Shown here piece by piece: positions 19,600 to 28,228 of a stretch of 64,000 nucleotides of DNA (the stretch's first letter is position 1; every line of letters begins with the position of its first letter). The notes under the pieces were generated by a model. That model made no database searches, had not been told where the DNA came from, and saw nothing but the letters and a program-made list of their open reading frames with translations. Where the stretch lies: contig NZ_JAUQSW010000005.1 in NCBI RefSeq assembly GCF_030581075.1, positions 1-64,000 on the forward strand, in the 5' to 3' direction. This DNA is from Hymenobacter cheonanensis. GTDB lineage: Bacteria; Bacteroidota; Bacteroidia; Cytophagales; Hymenobacteraceae. The position numbers and the translations under genes are program-made.

Positions 19600-20808
19600 T
19601 TACTTCCGGGGCGGGGGGCTGGCAGTTCGGTACGACACGTAGTTTTCCCAGTCTACCGGCGTGTAGCGGTCGCCGATGGTGAGGCGCAGCAGCTCCGGAA
19701 AGGCGCTTTCGCCGTTATCGCTGTTCGTCATCAGCAGCACCCCGATGCCCTGCTTGGGGAAGACAATGGAGTAGTGCTGAAAGCCATCGCCGTGGCCTTC
19801 TTTAAAGGCCCCCGGGCCGTAGGGCGACTGCAGCACGCCCCAGCCCAGGCCGTAGCTCAGGGCAATGTTGTCGTTCAGGGTCGAGTCGCGGCGGGCTAGC
19901 GGGCCCATTTGCCGCACCGAGCGAATGCGCACCTGGGGGCGAAAAATCTCGTTCCACGACGCCGGACTGATGATTTTACGTTGCAACACGGCCGCCATAA
20001 ACCGGGTGTAGTCGGCCGGCGTGGTTTCGAGGGTGCTGGCGCTGCGCGGCTCGTTGTCCTTGTCTTTTTCGAGCACCTTGCCCTGCGCATCGTGCCCGAA
20101 GCAGTAGTTGGCCTCGAACTGCGGCAGCCAGTGGTAGCTGGAAGTACGCATGCCGAGCGGCCCGAATATTTTTTCCTGCATGAGGTCTTCGAGCGGGCGG
20201 CCCAGCTTTTTTTCGAGCACCACCTGCAAGTACACCAGCCCCTCGCCCGAGTAGCTGTAGCGCGAGCCGGGCCGGAAGAGCACGCGCAGCTTCTGGTCGG
20301 GCTCATACCAGCGCCAATTCGGAAAGCCCGTGGTATGGCTCAGGCACATGCGGGCCGTGATGCGCGCGTACAGCGTATCGGTGCGCAGGTCGGCGTAGTT
20401 ATCGTGCCAGCGGGTCTGGGGTTTGTAGGTATAGATAGGCTGGGGCAGGTAGTGCTGCAGCGGCTCATCCAGCGCAAGCTGGCCTTCCTCCACGAGCTTC
20501 ATCACCAGCACCGCAAACACCGCCTTGCTGAGCGAAGCGCCGTAAATCTCGGTGTCGAACTGCAGCGGCTCCTTCGTGTCGGTGCGCTTCACGCCAAAGG
20601 CGTGCGTATAAACCGCTTGGCGGCGGTTGAACACCGCTACCGCCAAGCCGTGCACGTGCGCACTATCCGTTAGCTGCTGAATGCGCTGCGTGAGCGCCTC
20701 GGCCCGAATATGCGAACCATCGAGGCGCGCCACCTGGCCCGACGTAGTGCAGGAAGCCAGCAGCGCCACCAGGGCGCATCCCGACCATAAGGTAGGTAAA
20801 AGACTCAT
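19600..20808 (-). CDS. Serine hydrolase of the beta-lactamase/esterase family, lipoprotein
   Basis: 402 residues. The N-terminus MSLLPTLWSGCALVALLASC is a lipoprotein signal. The domain (about 40-390) is the class C beta-lactamase/penicillin-binding fold: GASLSKAVFAVLVMK holds the SxxK nucleophile, YSYSGEGLVYLQ holds the YxN-like YSG motif, and EGHGDGFQHY is the third box. The family includes D-alanyl peptidases and esterases; true beta-lactam hydrolysis cannot be assumed. The upstream in-frame start at 20913 is discarded because it overlaps the methyltransferase stop and hides the signal. A TATCTTG box lies 23 bases upstream. Confidence 0.85.
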   Translation of the reverse strand: MSLLPTLWSGCALVALLASCTTSGQVARLDGSHIRAEALTQRIQQLTDSAHVHGLAVAVFNRRQAVYTHAFGVKRTDTKEPLQFDTEIYGASLSKAVFAVLVMKLVEEGQLALDEPLQHYLPQPIYTYKPQTRWHDNYADLRTDTLYARITARMCLSHTTGFPNWRWYEPDQKLRVLFRPGSRYSYSGEGLVYLQVVLEKKLGRPLEDLMQEKIFGPLGMRTSSYHWLPQFEANYCFGHDAQGKVLEKDKDNEPRSASTLETTPADYTRFMAAVLQRKIISPASWNEIFRPQVRIRSVRQMGPLARRDSTLNDNIALSYGLGWGVLQSPYGPGAFKEGHGDGFQHYSIVFPKQGIGVLLMTNSDNGESAFPELLRLTIGDRYTPVDWENYVSYRTASPPPRK

Positions 20809-20866
20809 CGTGAAGGTATTAGCAGTGTTCTGCAAGATAAGCCGGGGCCGCAAATAGTGCTCCTGG

Positions 20867-21784
20867 CTAGGCTGCCTTCTCGTTCTTAGCCACCACAAAC
20901 ATCCTGTCGCCAAAGCGCCCAGTCAGCTTGTTGAGCCAGTAGGTGGGGTACTGCGTGCCGAGCTTGGCGGCTTGCTCCACCACATTGCCCCCCAGCCGGA
21001 TGTTGGCCGGCGCCTTCACCGGGTTCAGCAAATCGACCACCGAAAAGCCGTTCTTAGCCAGCATCTTGCGGATGGTGTTGGGCGTGAACTCGTAGAGGTG
21101 ATAGGGCGGAATATCCATGCGGCGCTGGCGGCCCAGCGCCTTGTAGGCGGCAAAACCCAGGCGCATGCTCGGCAGGTTCGTGACGCTGGGCAGGGCCAGC
21201 ACCAGCAGCCCGCCGGGCGCCAGGATGCGGCCAAACTTGCGGATGGCCGCCGCCGGCGACAGCAAATGCTCCAGCACGTCGCCGAGGTAGGCCAGGTCAA
21301 ATTGGTTTTCGTGGAAGTCCTCGGTGGTTTCGATGTTGCCGGTCACCACGGGCAGGCCTAGCGCGCGGCGGGCGTAGTCGGCGGCGTGGGCGCTTATTTC
21401 GAGGCCGTGGGTTTCCCAGCCCAGGCTTTGCAGGCTTTTGAGGGTGTAGCCGGGGCCGCAGCCCACTTCCAGGTACCGAAACCGGCGGCCGGGGTAGTGC
21501 TGCTGCATGTAGCGCGTAAACTTATCCTCCTTTACCTGGCTCAAATCCAGCGCCTTACCTTCCTCGATAAACGCCTTGTCCTTCTCGGTGCGGTCGTAGT
21601 TGGGCCGGTCGGTAAAGTATTCCTTGCCATACAGCTTCTCGAGCTGCGCGGGCGTGGGCTGCGGGTCGAGGAAAGCCAGGTCGCAGCTCAGGCAGCGGGT
21701 ACCTTGCAGGCGCTGGCCGTCAAAGAGATAGTAGAAGGGTAGGGGCTCGAAGCGGGTGGCTCCGCACAAATCGCAGTGGCGCAT
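20867..21784 (-). CDS. Class I SAM-dependent methyltransferase with N-terminal zinc ribbon
   Basis: 305 residues. An N-terminal CDLCG...CLSC ribbon (about residues 3-30) precedes a Rossmann methyltransferase domain with motif I LEVGCGPGYTL (about 95) and DVLEHLLSPAAAIR. This layout resembles proteins acting on sugars or surface polysaccharide precursors (Methyltransf_23 with zinc ribbon). The start at 21784 gives MRHCDLCG directly before the ribbon, while the frame from 21886 adds an unlikely extension. It precedes the serine hydrolase on the same strand with 58 bases between. Confidence 0.85.
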   Translation of the reverse strand: MRHCDLCGATRFEPLPFYYLFDGQRLQGTRCLSCDLAFLDPQPTPAQLEKLYGKEYFTDRPNYDRTEKDKAFIEEGKALDLSQVKEDKFTRYMQQHYPGRRFRYLEVGCGPGYTLKSLQSLGWETHGLEISAHAADYARRALGLPVVTGNIETTEDFHENQFDLAYLGDVLEHLLSPAAAIRKFGRILAPGGLLVLALPSVTNLPSMRLGFAAYKALGRQRRMDIPPYHLYEFTPNTIRKMLAKNGFSVVDLLNPVKAPANIRLGGNVVEQAAKLGTQYPTYWLNKLTGRFGDRMFVVAKNEKAA

Positions 21785-21934
21785 GGTGTAAATTCTCAGG
21801 TAGCAAGCAGCAGGTAGCAGCAGGAAGGCGGCGCGCTGCGGGCAGCTGATTCTACCCGTAAAGTTCAGCAGCAGAACCCAACTCATAGGCCCCTCGTTGG
21901 TTGAGGAAGTTGATTGCTACTTGATAATTGCCCG

Positions 21935-22927
21935 ATGACACCTGAAAAGCTAGACGCCGTTGTGATTGGGGCCGGCCCCGTGGGCCTGGCCTGCGCCCTC
22001 GAAATTCAGCGCCGGGGCCTCACCGTGACGGTCATTGACAAGGGCGCGCTCGTCAATTCCATCGTGGGCTACCCCACCAACATGGAGTTTTTCTCCACCC
22101 CCGAGCTCCTCGAAATCGGCGGCTACCCCTTCCCGATGGCCTCCTACAAGCCGCACCGCGAAGATGCGCTCGACTACTACCAGCGCGTAGCGGCCTCCGA
22201 AAAGCTGCCCCTGCGCCTCTACGAGCGCGTGACGGGCCTGCGCGGCCAGGCCGGCAACTTTGTGGTGGAAACCACGAAGGGCGAAATCGCGGCGCGCGCC
22301 GTAGTGGTGGCCACCGGCTTCTTCGATGTGCCCAACCCGCTCGCTATTCCGGGCGCCGACTTGCCCCACGTAAATCATTACTACAAAGAGCCCTACGCCC
22401 ACGCCAGCCAGGATGTGGTGGTAGTTGGCGCCAAAAACTCGTCGGCCAAGGCGGCGCTGTCGCTGGTGCGCTCGGGGGCCCGCGTCACGCTGGTGGTGCG
22501 CGGCCCCGAGGTATCGGAAAGCGTGAAATACTGGATTCGGCCCGACCTGCTCAATCGCATCAAGGAAGGGCGCATCACGGCGTATTTCAATACCGTCCTC
22601 AATGCTATTACCCCCACCACGGTGGAGGTCACCACGCCCGAGGGCCCGCGCAGCCTGCGGGCCGACTACGTGTATGCCCTCACCGGCTACCGCCCCGATT
22701 ATACGTTGCTGGTCGATATGCTAGCCCTGCCGCTCGATGAGAACGACCTCGCCAGGCCCCCCATCTTCGATGTAACGACCCACGAGTCGGCCCGGCCCGG
22801 CGTGTACGTGGCCGGCACCGTGTGCGGGGGGCTAGCCACCAGCCGCTGGTTTATTGAGAACGGGCGCCACCACGCGCAGCTCATTGCCCAGGCGCTGGCG
22901 TTGCAGCCAGCCAAAGCCAACGCTTGA
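21935..22927 (+). CDS. ypdA: YpdA-type bacillithiol disulfide reductase
   Basis: 330 residues with FAD motif VIGAGPVGLACAL near residue 10 and NADPH motif VVVGAKNSSAKAAL near 165; no CxxC redox motif, as usual for YpdA. Family knowledge: YpdA reduces oxidised bacillithiol using NADPH and so keeps bacilliredoxins such as YtxJ (5595) in cycle. Its GYPTNMEFFSTPELLEIG block is typical. ATG 21935 begins at the FAD fold; the upstream start adds only seven residues. It is divergent from the methyltransferase and ended by a 25-bp hairpin. Confidence 0.92.
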   Translation: MTPEKLDAVVIGAGPVGLACALEIQRRGLTVTVIDKGALVNSIVGYPTNMEFFSTPELLEIGGYPFPMASYKPHREDALDYYQRVAASEKLPLRLYERVTGLRGQAGNFVVETTKGEIAARAVVVATGFFDVPNPLAIPGADLPHVNHYYKEPYAHASQDVVVVGAKNSSAKAALSLVRSGARVTLVVRGPEVSESVKYWIRPDLLNRIKEGRITAYFNTVLNAITPTTVEVTTPEGPRSLRADYVYALTGYRPDYTLLVDMLALPLDENDLARPPIFDVTTHESARPGVYVAGTVCGGLATSRWFIENGRHHAQLIAQALALQPAKANA

Positions 22928-22929
22928 TT

Positions 22930-22984
22930 AAAAGCAAAACAAAGCCGCCTGTTCAGAAAGAACAGGCGGCTTTGTTTTGCTTTT
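22930..22984. terminator. Very strong bidirectional terminator after ypdA
   Basis: A perfect 25-bp stem (22930-22954 with 22960-22984) around AGAAA, bounded by A and T runs, between convergent ypdA and the lipocalin-like lipoprotein gene. Confidence 0.9.
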
Positions 22985-22998
22985 AAAAAGGCTGCTTA

Positions 22999-23484
22999 TT
23001 AGAAAGCGGTGAACGTGATATCGTTGACGGAAGTAGTAGAAACGCCGCCAAGTGAAACCGTAGCCGCGTAGCGAAGGTGCAGCGTAGTGGCCGATAGGTC
23101 TACTATATCAAAAGGAATGGGTATGCCGCCTTGGGACGGGTCAGCTAGGGTGAGCTTCGTATCGTTGGTGGTCAAATCCCAACTGCCACTTTGCGTCTGA
23201 GGGTCCGAGGGGCTGCACTTAGTAGCGCCCTCATCAGCAGTAAGCGACTTGTTAGTGTTGAATTTCAAGAAGTTGTCGCGTTCGCAGGCCGGCGAGCTAG
23301 CGTACTCATCCGAAACGGTGGGCGTACCACTGTTAACGGCAACGCTGTAGGTTTGAGCGGAGATGCGCCAGCTCTTGGCCGTCAGCAAATCAGTTTTAGA
23401 CGCGCTCGACGGTGAGTTGTCGTCGTTCTTTTTGCAGCTTCCCAGGGCTAGCGCCGCCAAGAAAAGAAGGGAAAGTTTTTTCAT
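22999..23484 (-). CDS. Lipocalin-like lipoprotein
   Basis: 161 residues. The signal MKKLSLLFLAALALGSC has its lipidation Cys at 17, followed by KKNDDNSPSS, a typical short charged linker. The mature part holds a KSWRISAQTYSV strand and a SGSWDLTTNDTKLTLADP block, the pattern of Bacteroidota lipocalin-like domains: each begins with a K-W-x strand and ends in beta hairpins. A ligand is not known for these. A perfect -7 box precedes it. It lies downstream of the J-domain gene on the same strand but has its own box, so it is probably separate. Confidence 0.75.
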   Translation of the reverse strand: MKKLSLLFLAALALGSCKKNDDNSPSSASKTDLLTAKSWRISAQTYSVAVNSGTPTVSDEYASSPACERDNFLKFNTNKSLTADEGATKCSPSDPQTQSGSWDLTTNDTKLTLADPSQGGIPIPFDIVDLSATTLHLRYAATVSLGGVSTTSVNDITFTAF

Positions 23485-23509
23485 GAAGAAAGTGTGTACA
23501 AGTGCGCTG

Positions 23510-23517
23510 CAAAGATA
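23510..23517 (-). promoter_or_regulatory. -7 promoter box (TATCTTTG) for lipocalin-like lipoprotein
   Basis: Exact TAnnTTTG on the minus strand, 25 bases before the ATG at 23484. Confidence 0.45.
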
Positions 23518-23571
23518 AAGCGAGCCTGTATATACTTTCTATGCTATTTTGACGGGAAATACTTGTATTGT

Positions 23572-24735
23572 TCACGGGCATTTTTCGGCCGCCGCCTTCG
23601 CATACGAGTAGCCCGCCACCGCCCCGCGCCGGAAAAACTCGCAGCCGCTGGTCGAGTCGCCGGCCTGCTGCGCCAGCCGCCCCAGCAAAAACAAGGTGCG
23701 GCCATCCTCGGGCTGCGCTTCGAGGGCCTGGAAATACACGGTGCGGGCCTCGGGGTAGCGCGCCAGGTGGGCCAGGGCGGCGCCCTCGGCCTGGAGGTAG
23801 GCTAGCGGCACGGCGCGGCCGGCGCGCCGCAGCTGGGCGTGGCCGCGGCGCAGGTCGGCCAGGGCCGGGCGGGTCTGGCGCAGGTCGAGCAGGCGGTTTT
23901 CGCCCCGGGCCAGGTAGGCTTCGGCCAGGGTCGTGTCGAGGGCCAGGGCGCGGCAGTAGCTCAGCTCGGCCGGGCCGGGCTGGTGCAGGCCCGCCTGGCA
24001 GCGGCCCAGGCGGTAGAGGAGGCGGGCGGTTTCGGCGGGCGGCAGGGGCGGGCTCTCGCTCGTTAGCAGGGCAGCTTCGTAGTCGGCGCGGGCTGCGGGT
24101 AGGTCGTGGGCAATGTCCTGGTAGAGCTGGCCGCGCAGGCGCAGGGCGGCGGGGTGGTCTTCGCGCAGGGCCAGCGACTGGTCGAGCTGGCGTGCGGCCT
24201 CGGCCCACTGGCCCCTGGCAAAGGCGGCGCGGCCGTCGTCGTAGTACAGGTTGGCCTGCACGCGGTCCATCACAATCTTGGCCGATACGCCAAACAGGAA
24301 AATCAGGAACGTGAGGCCCGCCACCAGCCAAAAATCCTGGCGGTTGAAGCGCACGCGCTGGCGCGGCACCCGCTGCTGGTAGTGGCGCTCGCGGGCATCG
24401 GCGGGCGGGCGGGTGCGCAGGGGCGGGGCGGCGGCCGGGTTGCCCGCCATCTTATGTACGGAGGGGCCGCTGGCCGCCGCCTCGGCGGTGGCGCGGCGCT
24501 GCTCCTCGGCCCGGCGGGTGGCTAGCTGCAACTGGTAGTCGTACTGGGCCCGGCGGTCGGCGTCTGAAAGCACGCCGTAGGCCACGGCCACGGCCTTAAA
24601 GCGCTCCTCGTAGTGGCGGTCGCCGCCGTGCTTATCGGGGTGCAGCTCGGTGGCGAGGCGGCGGTAGGCGCGCTTGATGTCGGCGGCGGGGGCCGAGGGT
24701 GGCACCCCCAGCACCTGGTAATGATTCTGACTCAC
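23572..24735 (-). CDS. J-domain membrane protein with TPR-like repeats
   Basis: 387 residues. An N-terminal J domain (about 1-65) with HPD at 32-34, the motif that stimulates DnaK. A basic, Pro-rich linker follows, then one membrane helix (about 134-155, FWLVAGLTFLIFLFGVSA) and a long Ala/Leu/Arg-rich helical tail (about 165-385) with tetratricopeptide spacing (WAEAARQLDQSLALREDHPAAL, then RALALDTTLAEAYLARGE). The J domain faces the cytoplasm and the TPR part would be outside if the helix spans once. This is not DnaJ: no zinc fingers or substrate-binding domain. Inference: a DnaK recruiter at the inner membrane. The high GC gives long open frames in antisense here; they are shadows. Confidence 0.85.
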   Translation of the reverse strand: MSQNHYQVLGVPPSAPAADIKRAYRRLATELHPDKHGGDRHYEERFKAVAVAYGVLSDADRRAQYDYQLQLATRRAEEQRRATAEAAASGPSVHKMAGNPAAAPPLRTRPPADARERHYQQRVPRQRVRFNRQDFWLVAGLTFLIFLFGVSAKIVMDRVQANLYYDDGRAAFARGQWAEAARQLDQSLALREDHPAALRLRGQLYQDIAHDLPAARADYEAALLTSESPPLPPAETARLLYRLGRCQAGLHQPGPAELSYCRALALDTTLAEAYLARGENRLLDLRQTRPALADLRRGHAQLRRAGRAVPLAYLQAEGAALAHLARYPEARTVYFQALEAQPEDGRTLFLLGRLAQQAGDSTSGCEFFRRGAVAGYSYAKAAAEKCP

Positions 24736-24874
24736 GCCACGAAAATTTAATCGAAAGCCTGGGGCAAAGGCAGCCCTGGCGGCAAGTTTTGCGTAAAGAA
24801 CGCCCTAGCTGGCCCAGCGGTTGCTAACGGCTCAGCTACTTAACCGAATTTTCTCGCTAAACAATTCCGCGCCC

Positions 24875-25246
24875 ATGGCCACCCTGACCGACGACAAAAC
24901 GCCGCGCAACGATAGCCTCATCAGCAACCTGACGGGCTACCTTGATACCCGCATCGATATCATCAAGCTCGAAACGCAGGAGAAGGTGAAAGGCGTCTTC
25001 GTAAGCTCCGTGCACGGGGTGGCGCTAGGCCTGCTGGGCTTTCTCTTCATCATTTTTGGCTCTATCTACTTGGGCCTGGCGCTCAATCAGGCGCTCGATA
25101 GCCCTTCGGCCGGCTTTGGCCTGGTAGCGGCCCTGTACCTGGTGCTGGCGGTGCTGTTTTTTGTTGGTATCGACAAAAAGCTCTTCCAGGGCGTGGCCGA
25201 TAAGTTGCTGAACAACACTATTTATAAATCTGACAAGCGCGCCTAA
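24875..25246 (+). CDS. Phage holin superfamily III-like membrane protein
   Basis: 123 residues with two predicted helices (about 45-70 and 80-105) after a basic N-terminus; the block LISNLTGYLDTRIDIIKLETQEKVKGV is typical of Phage_holin_3_6 proteins. Although the family name comes from phage, chromosomal members are widespread in Bacteroidota and act in the envelope; there are no phage genes here. ATG 24875 gives a normal length. It is 44 bases before the acidic membrane protein and probably co-transcribed with it and the GGGP synthase. Confidence 0.82.
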   Translation: MATLTDDKTPRNDSLISNLTGYLDTRIDIIKLETQEKVKGVFVSSVHGVALGLLGFLFIIFGSIYLGLALNQALDSPSAGFGLVAALYLVLAVLFFVGIDKKLFQGVADKLLNNTIYKSDKRA

Positions 25247-25290
25247 CCCGCGCCCTGCTCTCTTTAGCTTCCTTGCAAACCACCTACCCC

Positions 25291-26247
25291 ATGACCGAGC
25301 CCACTAACCCGTTGTTTGAAGACGAAAAAGATTTTCTGGAGCGCAAAAAGCTGGAATACGAGCGGGCTTTGCGCGGCGACGTTGAGGAAATAAAGGAAAC
25401 TACCGTGCAGGCGGGCAAAATTGCCTTGGTTGGCGCAGGCGTTGTCGGTGGTATCTGGCTGCTGGCCAAGGCGTTTGGCGGTGGCAAAGCCAGGAAAAAG
25501 AAGCATAAGCACCGCAAGCACCGCCCCGAGTTTGAAGACTACGCTGGCTTCGATGGCTTTGATGAGAATGACCAGGAACTCAATGACCTGGACACTGAGT
25601 TTCAGTCCGCCGACTACGACTACGACCCCAACTACGCCTACGCCGGGGCTGATGCCGACGGCTTCTATACTGAGGGCCAAGGCGATACCGATTATGCTGC
25701 GCAGGACGATGATAATGGCCTGAGCCAGTATCCCGATTTCCCGGCGCACTCGGCCGGGCACCACGATTCTGATGAAGACCCTAGCGAAAGCTCCGCCGCG
25801 AGCCACGACCAGGAAACTTCTTATGCATACGCTTCCGGCGCTTCGTATCAGGCGCGCCCGTATGACGATAGCCGCCGGCTGCCGCATTCAGACAGCTTTA
25901 CCGAGGATGACACCGCAACGGCGCATCACGAAGCTGCTGCCGAGCCAGCAGCCAGGACCAAGTCGAAACTTAGCATTATTGGCCCGGCGCTGCTATCCTT
26001 CGCCCAAAGCGAAACCGGCCGCGTGATTGTGGCTCAGGCCGCCGCAGTGGCCCTGGCGCTCGTTACCAAGGCCGTGCAGGGGATTATCCCCAAGCATGAA
26101 GCAGAAGCCGACAAAAATGCCGACCTTGCAGCTTCATCGGCCAGCGCGGGCGTTTCGCCCGCTACCTGGCCCGCCACTTCCGCCCAGGATGCCTCTGCCG
26201 CCGCCCGCCACGACGACACTCTCTCCTACCGCGAGCCGCTTGCTTGA
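25291..26247 (+). CDS. Acidic membrane-associated protein of unknown function
   Basis: 318 residues. A helical, charged N-terminus (about 1-35); a glycine-rich membrane helix (about 38-58, KIALVGAGVVGGIWLLAK); a cluster KARKKKHKHRKHR; a long acidic, Tyr/Asp-rich stretch (about 80-185) likely disordered; and a second amphipathic or membrane segment (about 245-275). Proteins of this layout sit next to holin-like genes in Bacteroidota but have no known role. The next gene begins 59 bases before this one ends, in another frame. Confidence 0.7.
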   Translation: MTEPTNPLFEDEKDFLERKKLEYERALRGDVEEIKETTVQAGKIALVGAGVVGGIWLLAKAFGGGKARKKKHKHRKHRPEFEDYAGFDGFDENDQELNDLDTEFQSADYDYDPNYAYAGADADGFYTEGQGDTDYAAQDDDNGLSQYPDFPAHSAGHHDSDEDPSESSAASHDQETSYAYASGASYQARPYDDSRRLPHSDSFTEDDTATAHHEAAAEPAARTKSKLSIIGPALLSFAQSETGRVIVAQAAAVALALVTKAVQGIIPKHEAEADKNADLAASSASAGVSPATWPATSAQDASAAARHDDTLSYREPLA

Positions 26248-26995
26248 TACGCTGGCCGGGCTGCGGCTGCGTGGCCGCAAGGCCCTGGCCGTGCTGCTCG
26301 ACCCCGACGACTTTGAGCCCGCACGCCTGCGCCAGCTGCTACTGCTAACCCGGCAGCATCCCGTTGATTTCTTCCTCGTAGGGGGCAGCCTGGTGCTTAC
26401 CGAGCACCAGGCTGCCCTTATTGCGTTGCTAAAGGCCGAGGCCCCGCATGTGCCGGTATTGCTGTTTCCGAGCCACGCCCTGCACATCGACCCCGCCGCC
26501 GATGGCATTTTGCTGCTCTCGCTCATTTCGGGGCGTAACCCCGATTTTCTCATCGGGCAGCACGTGGTGGCGGCCCCACGCCTGCGCCAGAGTGGCTTGC
26601 AGGTGCTGCCTACTGGCTACATGCTGGTTGACAGCGGGCGGCCCACCACGGCTTCCTACATCAGCGGCACGGCCCCGCTGCCGCACGACAAGCCTAGCAT
26701 TGCCGCCGCCACCGCTATGGCCGGCGAGCAGCTGGGCCTGCGCCTGATGTACCTCGACGGGGGCAGCGGCGCCCAGCACCCCGTGGCGCCGGCCATGATA
26801 CGGGCCGTGCGGGCGGCGGTAGACGTGCCGCTCATAGTGGGGGGTGGCCTCAATACGGGCGAAAAAGTTTACGCCGCCCTGGCCGCCGGGGCCGACCTCG
26901 TGGTGATAGGCAACCACCTGGAGCGCACCCCCACTTTCCTGGCCGATGCTGTGGCCGCTGTGCACGAAGCCTCTGTAAGCCAACCCGTTAAATAA
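26189..26995 (+). CDS. Geranylgeranylglyceryl-phosphate synthase (PcrB/GGGPS family)
   Basis: 268 residues. TIM-barrel prenyltransferase that joins a polyprenyl diphosphate to glycerol 1-phosphate. KALAVLLDPDDFEP (about 28), YLDGGSGAQHPV (about 187) and GGGLNTGEKVYAALAAGADLVVIGNHLE-type loops hold the phosphate site; the family is best known from archaea, and a Bacteroidota group exists whose products are not settled. The ATG at 26189 is the first near the conserved start and overlaps the upstream gene by 59 bases; a TTG closer to SRLLDTLAG is also possible. Downstream, convergent AraC and a hairpin end the transcript. Confidence 0.88.
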   Translation: MPLPPPATTTLSPTASRLLDTLAGLRLRGRKALAVLLDPDDFEPARLRQLLLLTRQHPVDFFLVGGSLVLTEHQAALIALLKAEAPHVPVLLFPSHALHIDPAADGILLLSLISGRNPDFLIGQHVVAAPRLRQSGLQVLPTGYMLVDSGRPTTASYISGTAPLPHDKPSIAAATAMAGEQLGLRLMYLDGGSGAQHPVAPAMIRAVRAAVDVPLIVGGGLNTGEKVYAALAAGADLVVIGNHLERTPTFLADAVAAVHEASVSQPVK

Positions 26996-27066
26996 ATACT
27001 GGCCGCTGCCAATTGGTAAGATATTGGTAGTTATCAAGTTGTGGCTGCATAGAGCTTCTTAGCAAA

Positions 27067-27109
27067 AAGCCGCTACCAGCTGCCCGCGGGGGCTAGCTGG
27101 TAGCGGCTT
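27067..27109 (-). terminator. Hairpin terminator between GGGPS and AraC genes
   Basis: aagccgctaccagct (27067-27081) pairs with agctggtagcggctt (27095-27109); on the minus strand TTTTT follows, so it ends the AraC transcript and may act in both directions. Confidence 0.8.
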
Positions 27110-27137
27110 GCTTGGCCGCCGGGGGCTGGCCAGGACG

Positions 27138-28064
27138 CTAGATATTCATGGCCGTTTCGCGGCGGCGCATCTTGCCGGCCGGGATGCCGAACATCATCTT
27201 GAAGCGGCGGCAGAAATAAGCCGTGTCCTTGTAGCCGACTTCCTTGCCAATGTCGCGGATGCTTTTCTTGGTGGTGCGCAGCAGCGAAACCGCCCGCTCC
27301 ATGCGCTGATACTCAATGTAATCCTGCGGGTTGATGTTGGTCAGCATCTTGAAATACTGGCCCACGTAGTCCTCGCTCACGTTGGCCACCGTGGCCAGCA
27401 CCTTATTGGAAAGGTCGCCGCTCAGATTCTCCTTGATGAAGTTGAACAAGTCAATCAGGCGCGGGTCTTTGAAATACGTGCTGTTGGTGGCTAGCTGCTC
27501 CACAAACAGGTTGTTGCGCAGGATGTAGCGCACCACCTCTACCACCAGGTTTTCGGTGTAGATGGTGATGAGCCGCTCGCGGCCCGGCAGGTCTTGTAGC
27601 GATTCCTCAATAATCTTAATAACCAGGTTGGCCAGCTTCGAATTGCCTTTGATAACGAACGCGGGCACGTCGAGCGAAGCAAAAAAGTTGACCGAGTCAA
27701 ATACCTTGGCCTCAAACGAGACGAAGCTGTGGCTTTCCTCGGCATCGCCGATAAAATCGAGCTTATCGTTGGAAGTGAAAAAACGGTCCTTGTTGGTAAT
27801 CAGGTCATCGTTGGAAATTACCCGGTTGGCCGCGCCCTGGCCGTAGCCCACGCGCGTGGCGCGCCCGCCCGGCAAAAACAGCAGCTCCGCTTCCTCAACT
27901 ACCTGGTCATCTTCGCCAAAAACAATTTTACCCTGATGTAGCAGAATAAGGTTATTCCCCACGTCATAAGCATTCCGAACCGTGAAGGCTTGCCGAAGGA
28001 CCAGGTTCTTCGCTTTAATGTAGCGAACCCCTAGTGATTCTATAACTTTATTGTAGTCTTCCAT
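27138..28064 (-). CDS. AraC-family transcriptional regulator
   Basis: 308 residues. The C-terminal AraC helix-turn-helix pair (about 200-300) contains VSEDYVGQYFKMLTNINPQDYIEY and the second-helix signature KSIRDIGKEVGYKDTAYFCRRFKMMFG. The N-terminal half (about 1-180) is a cupin-like or unassigned sensor with no clear ligand. Its target is not shown: it lies convergent with GGGPS and upstream of nothing on its strand. A perfect -7 box TACTTTTG lies 40 bases upstream. Confidence 0.88.
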   Translation of the reverse strand: MEDYNKVIESLGVRYIKAKNLVLRQAFTVRNAYDVGNNLILLHQGKIVFGEDDQVVEEAELLFLPGGRATRVGYGQGAANRVISNDDLITNKDRFFTSNDKLDFIGDAEESHSFVSFEAKVFDSVNFFASLDVPAFVIKGNSKLANLVIKIIEESLQDLPGRERLITIYTENLVVEVVRYILRNNLFVEQLATNSTYFKDPRLIDLFNFIKENLSGDLSNKVLATVANVSEDYVGQYFKMLTNINPQDYIEYQRMERAVSLLRTTKKSIRDIGKEVGYKDTAYFCRRFKMMFGIPAGKMRRRETAMNI

Positions 28065-28104
28065 TTACTTAGTGCTTACCAGGGAAAAACCCCACTGACT
28101 CTCC

Positions 28105-28112
28105 CAAAAGTA
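28105..28112 (-). promoter_or_regulatory. -7 promoter box (TACTTTTG) for AraC regulator
   Basis: Exact TAnnTTTG on the minus strand; a TTG is present 23 bases further upstream, within the loose -33 spacing of Bacteroidota promoters. Confidence 0.5.
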
Positions 28113-28168
28113 CCTAACGTTGCACTTAATTACTACAATGGATTCTAAAAAAAATTCAGTAAAACAAA

Positions 28169-28193
28169 AACCCAGGCCGATTTGGCCTGGGTT
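28169..28193 (-). terminator. Terminator of acyl-CoA dehydrogenase gene
   Basis: aacccaggcc/ggcctgggtt hairpin followed on the minus strand by TTTTTGTTTT, 36 bases after the stop at 28229. Confidence 0.8.
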
Positions 28194-28228
28194 CCGTACA
28201 AAAAAGTGGCTAAATTGCTGGAAAAGTG

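Noticed and set aside
24875..25246. Prophage remnant suggested by the holin-like gene
   Set aside because: No other phage genes nearby; this family is common on Bacteroidota chromosomes.
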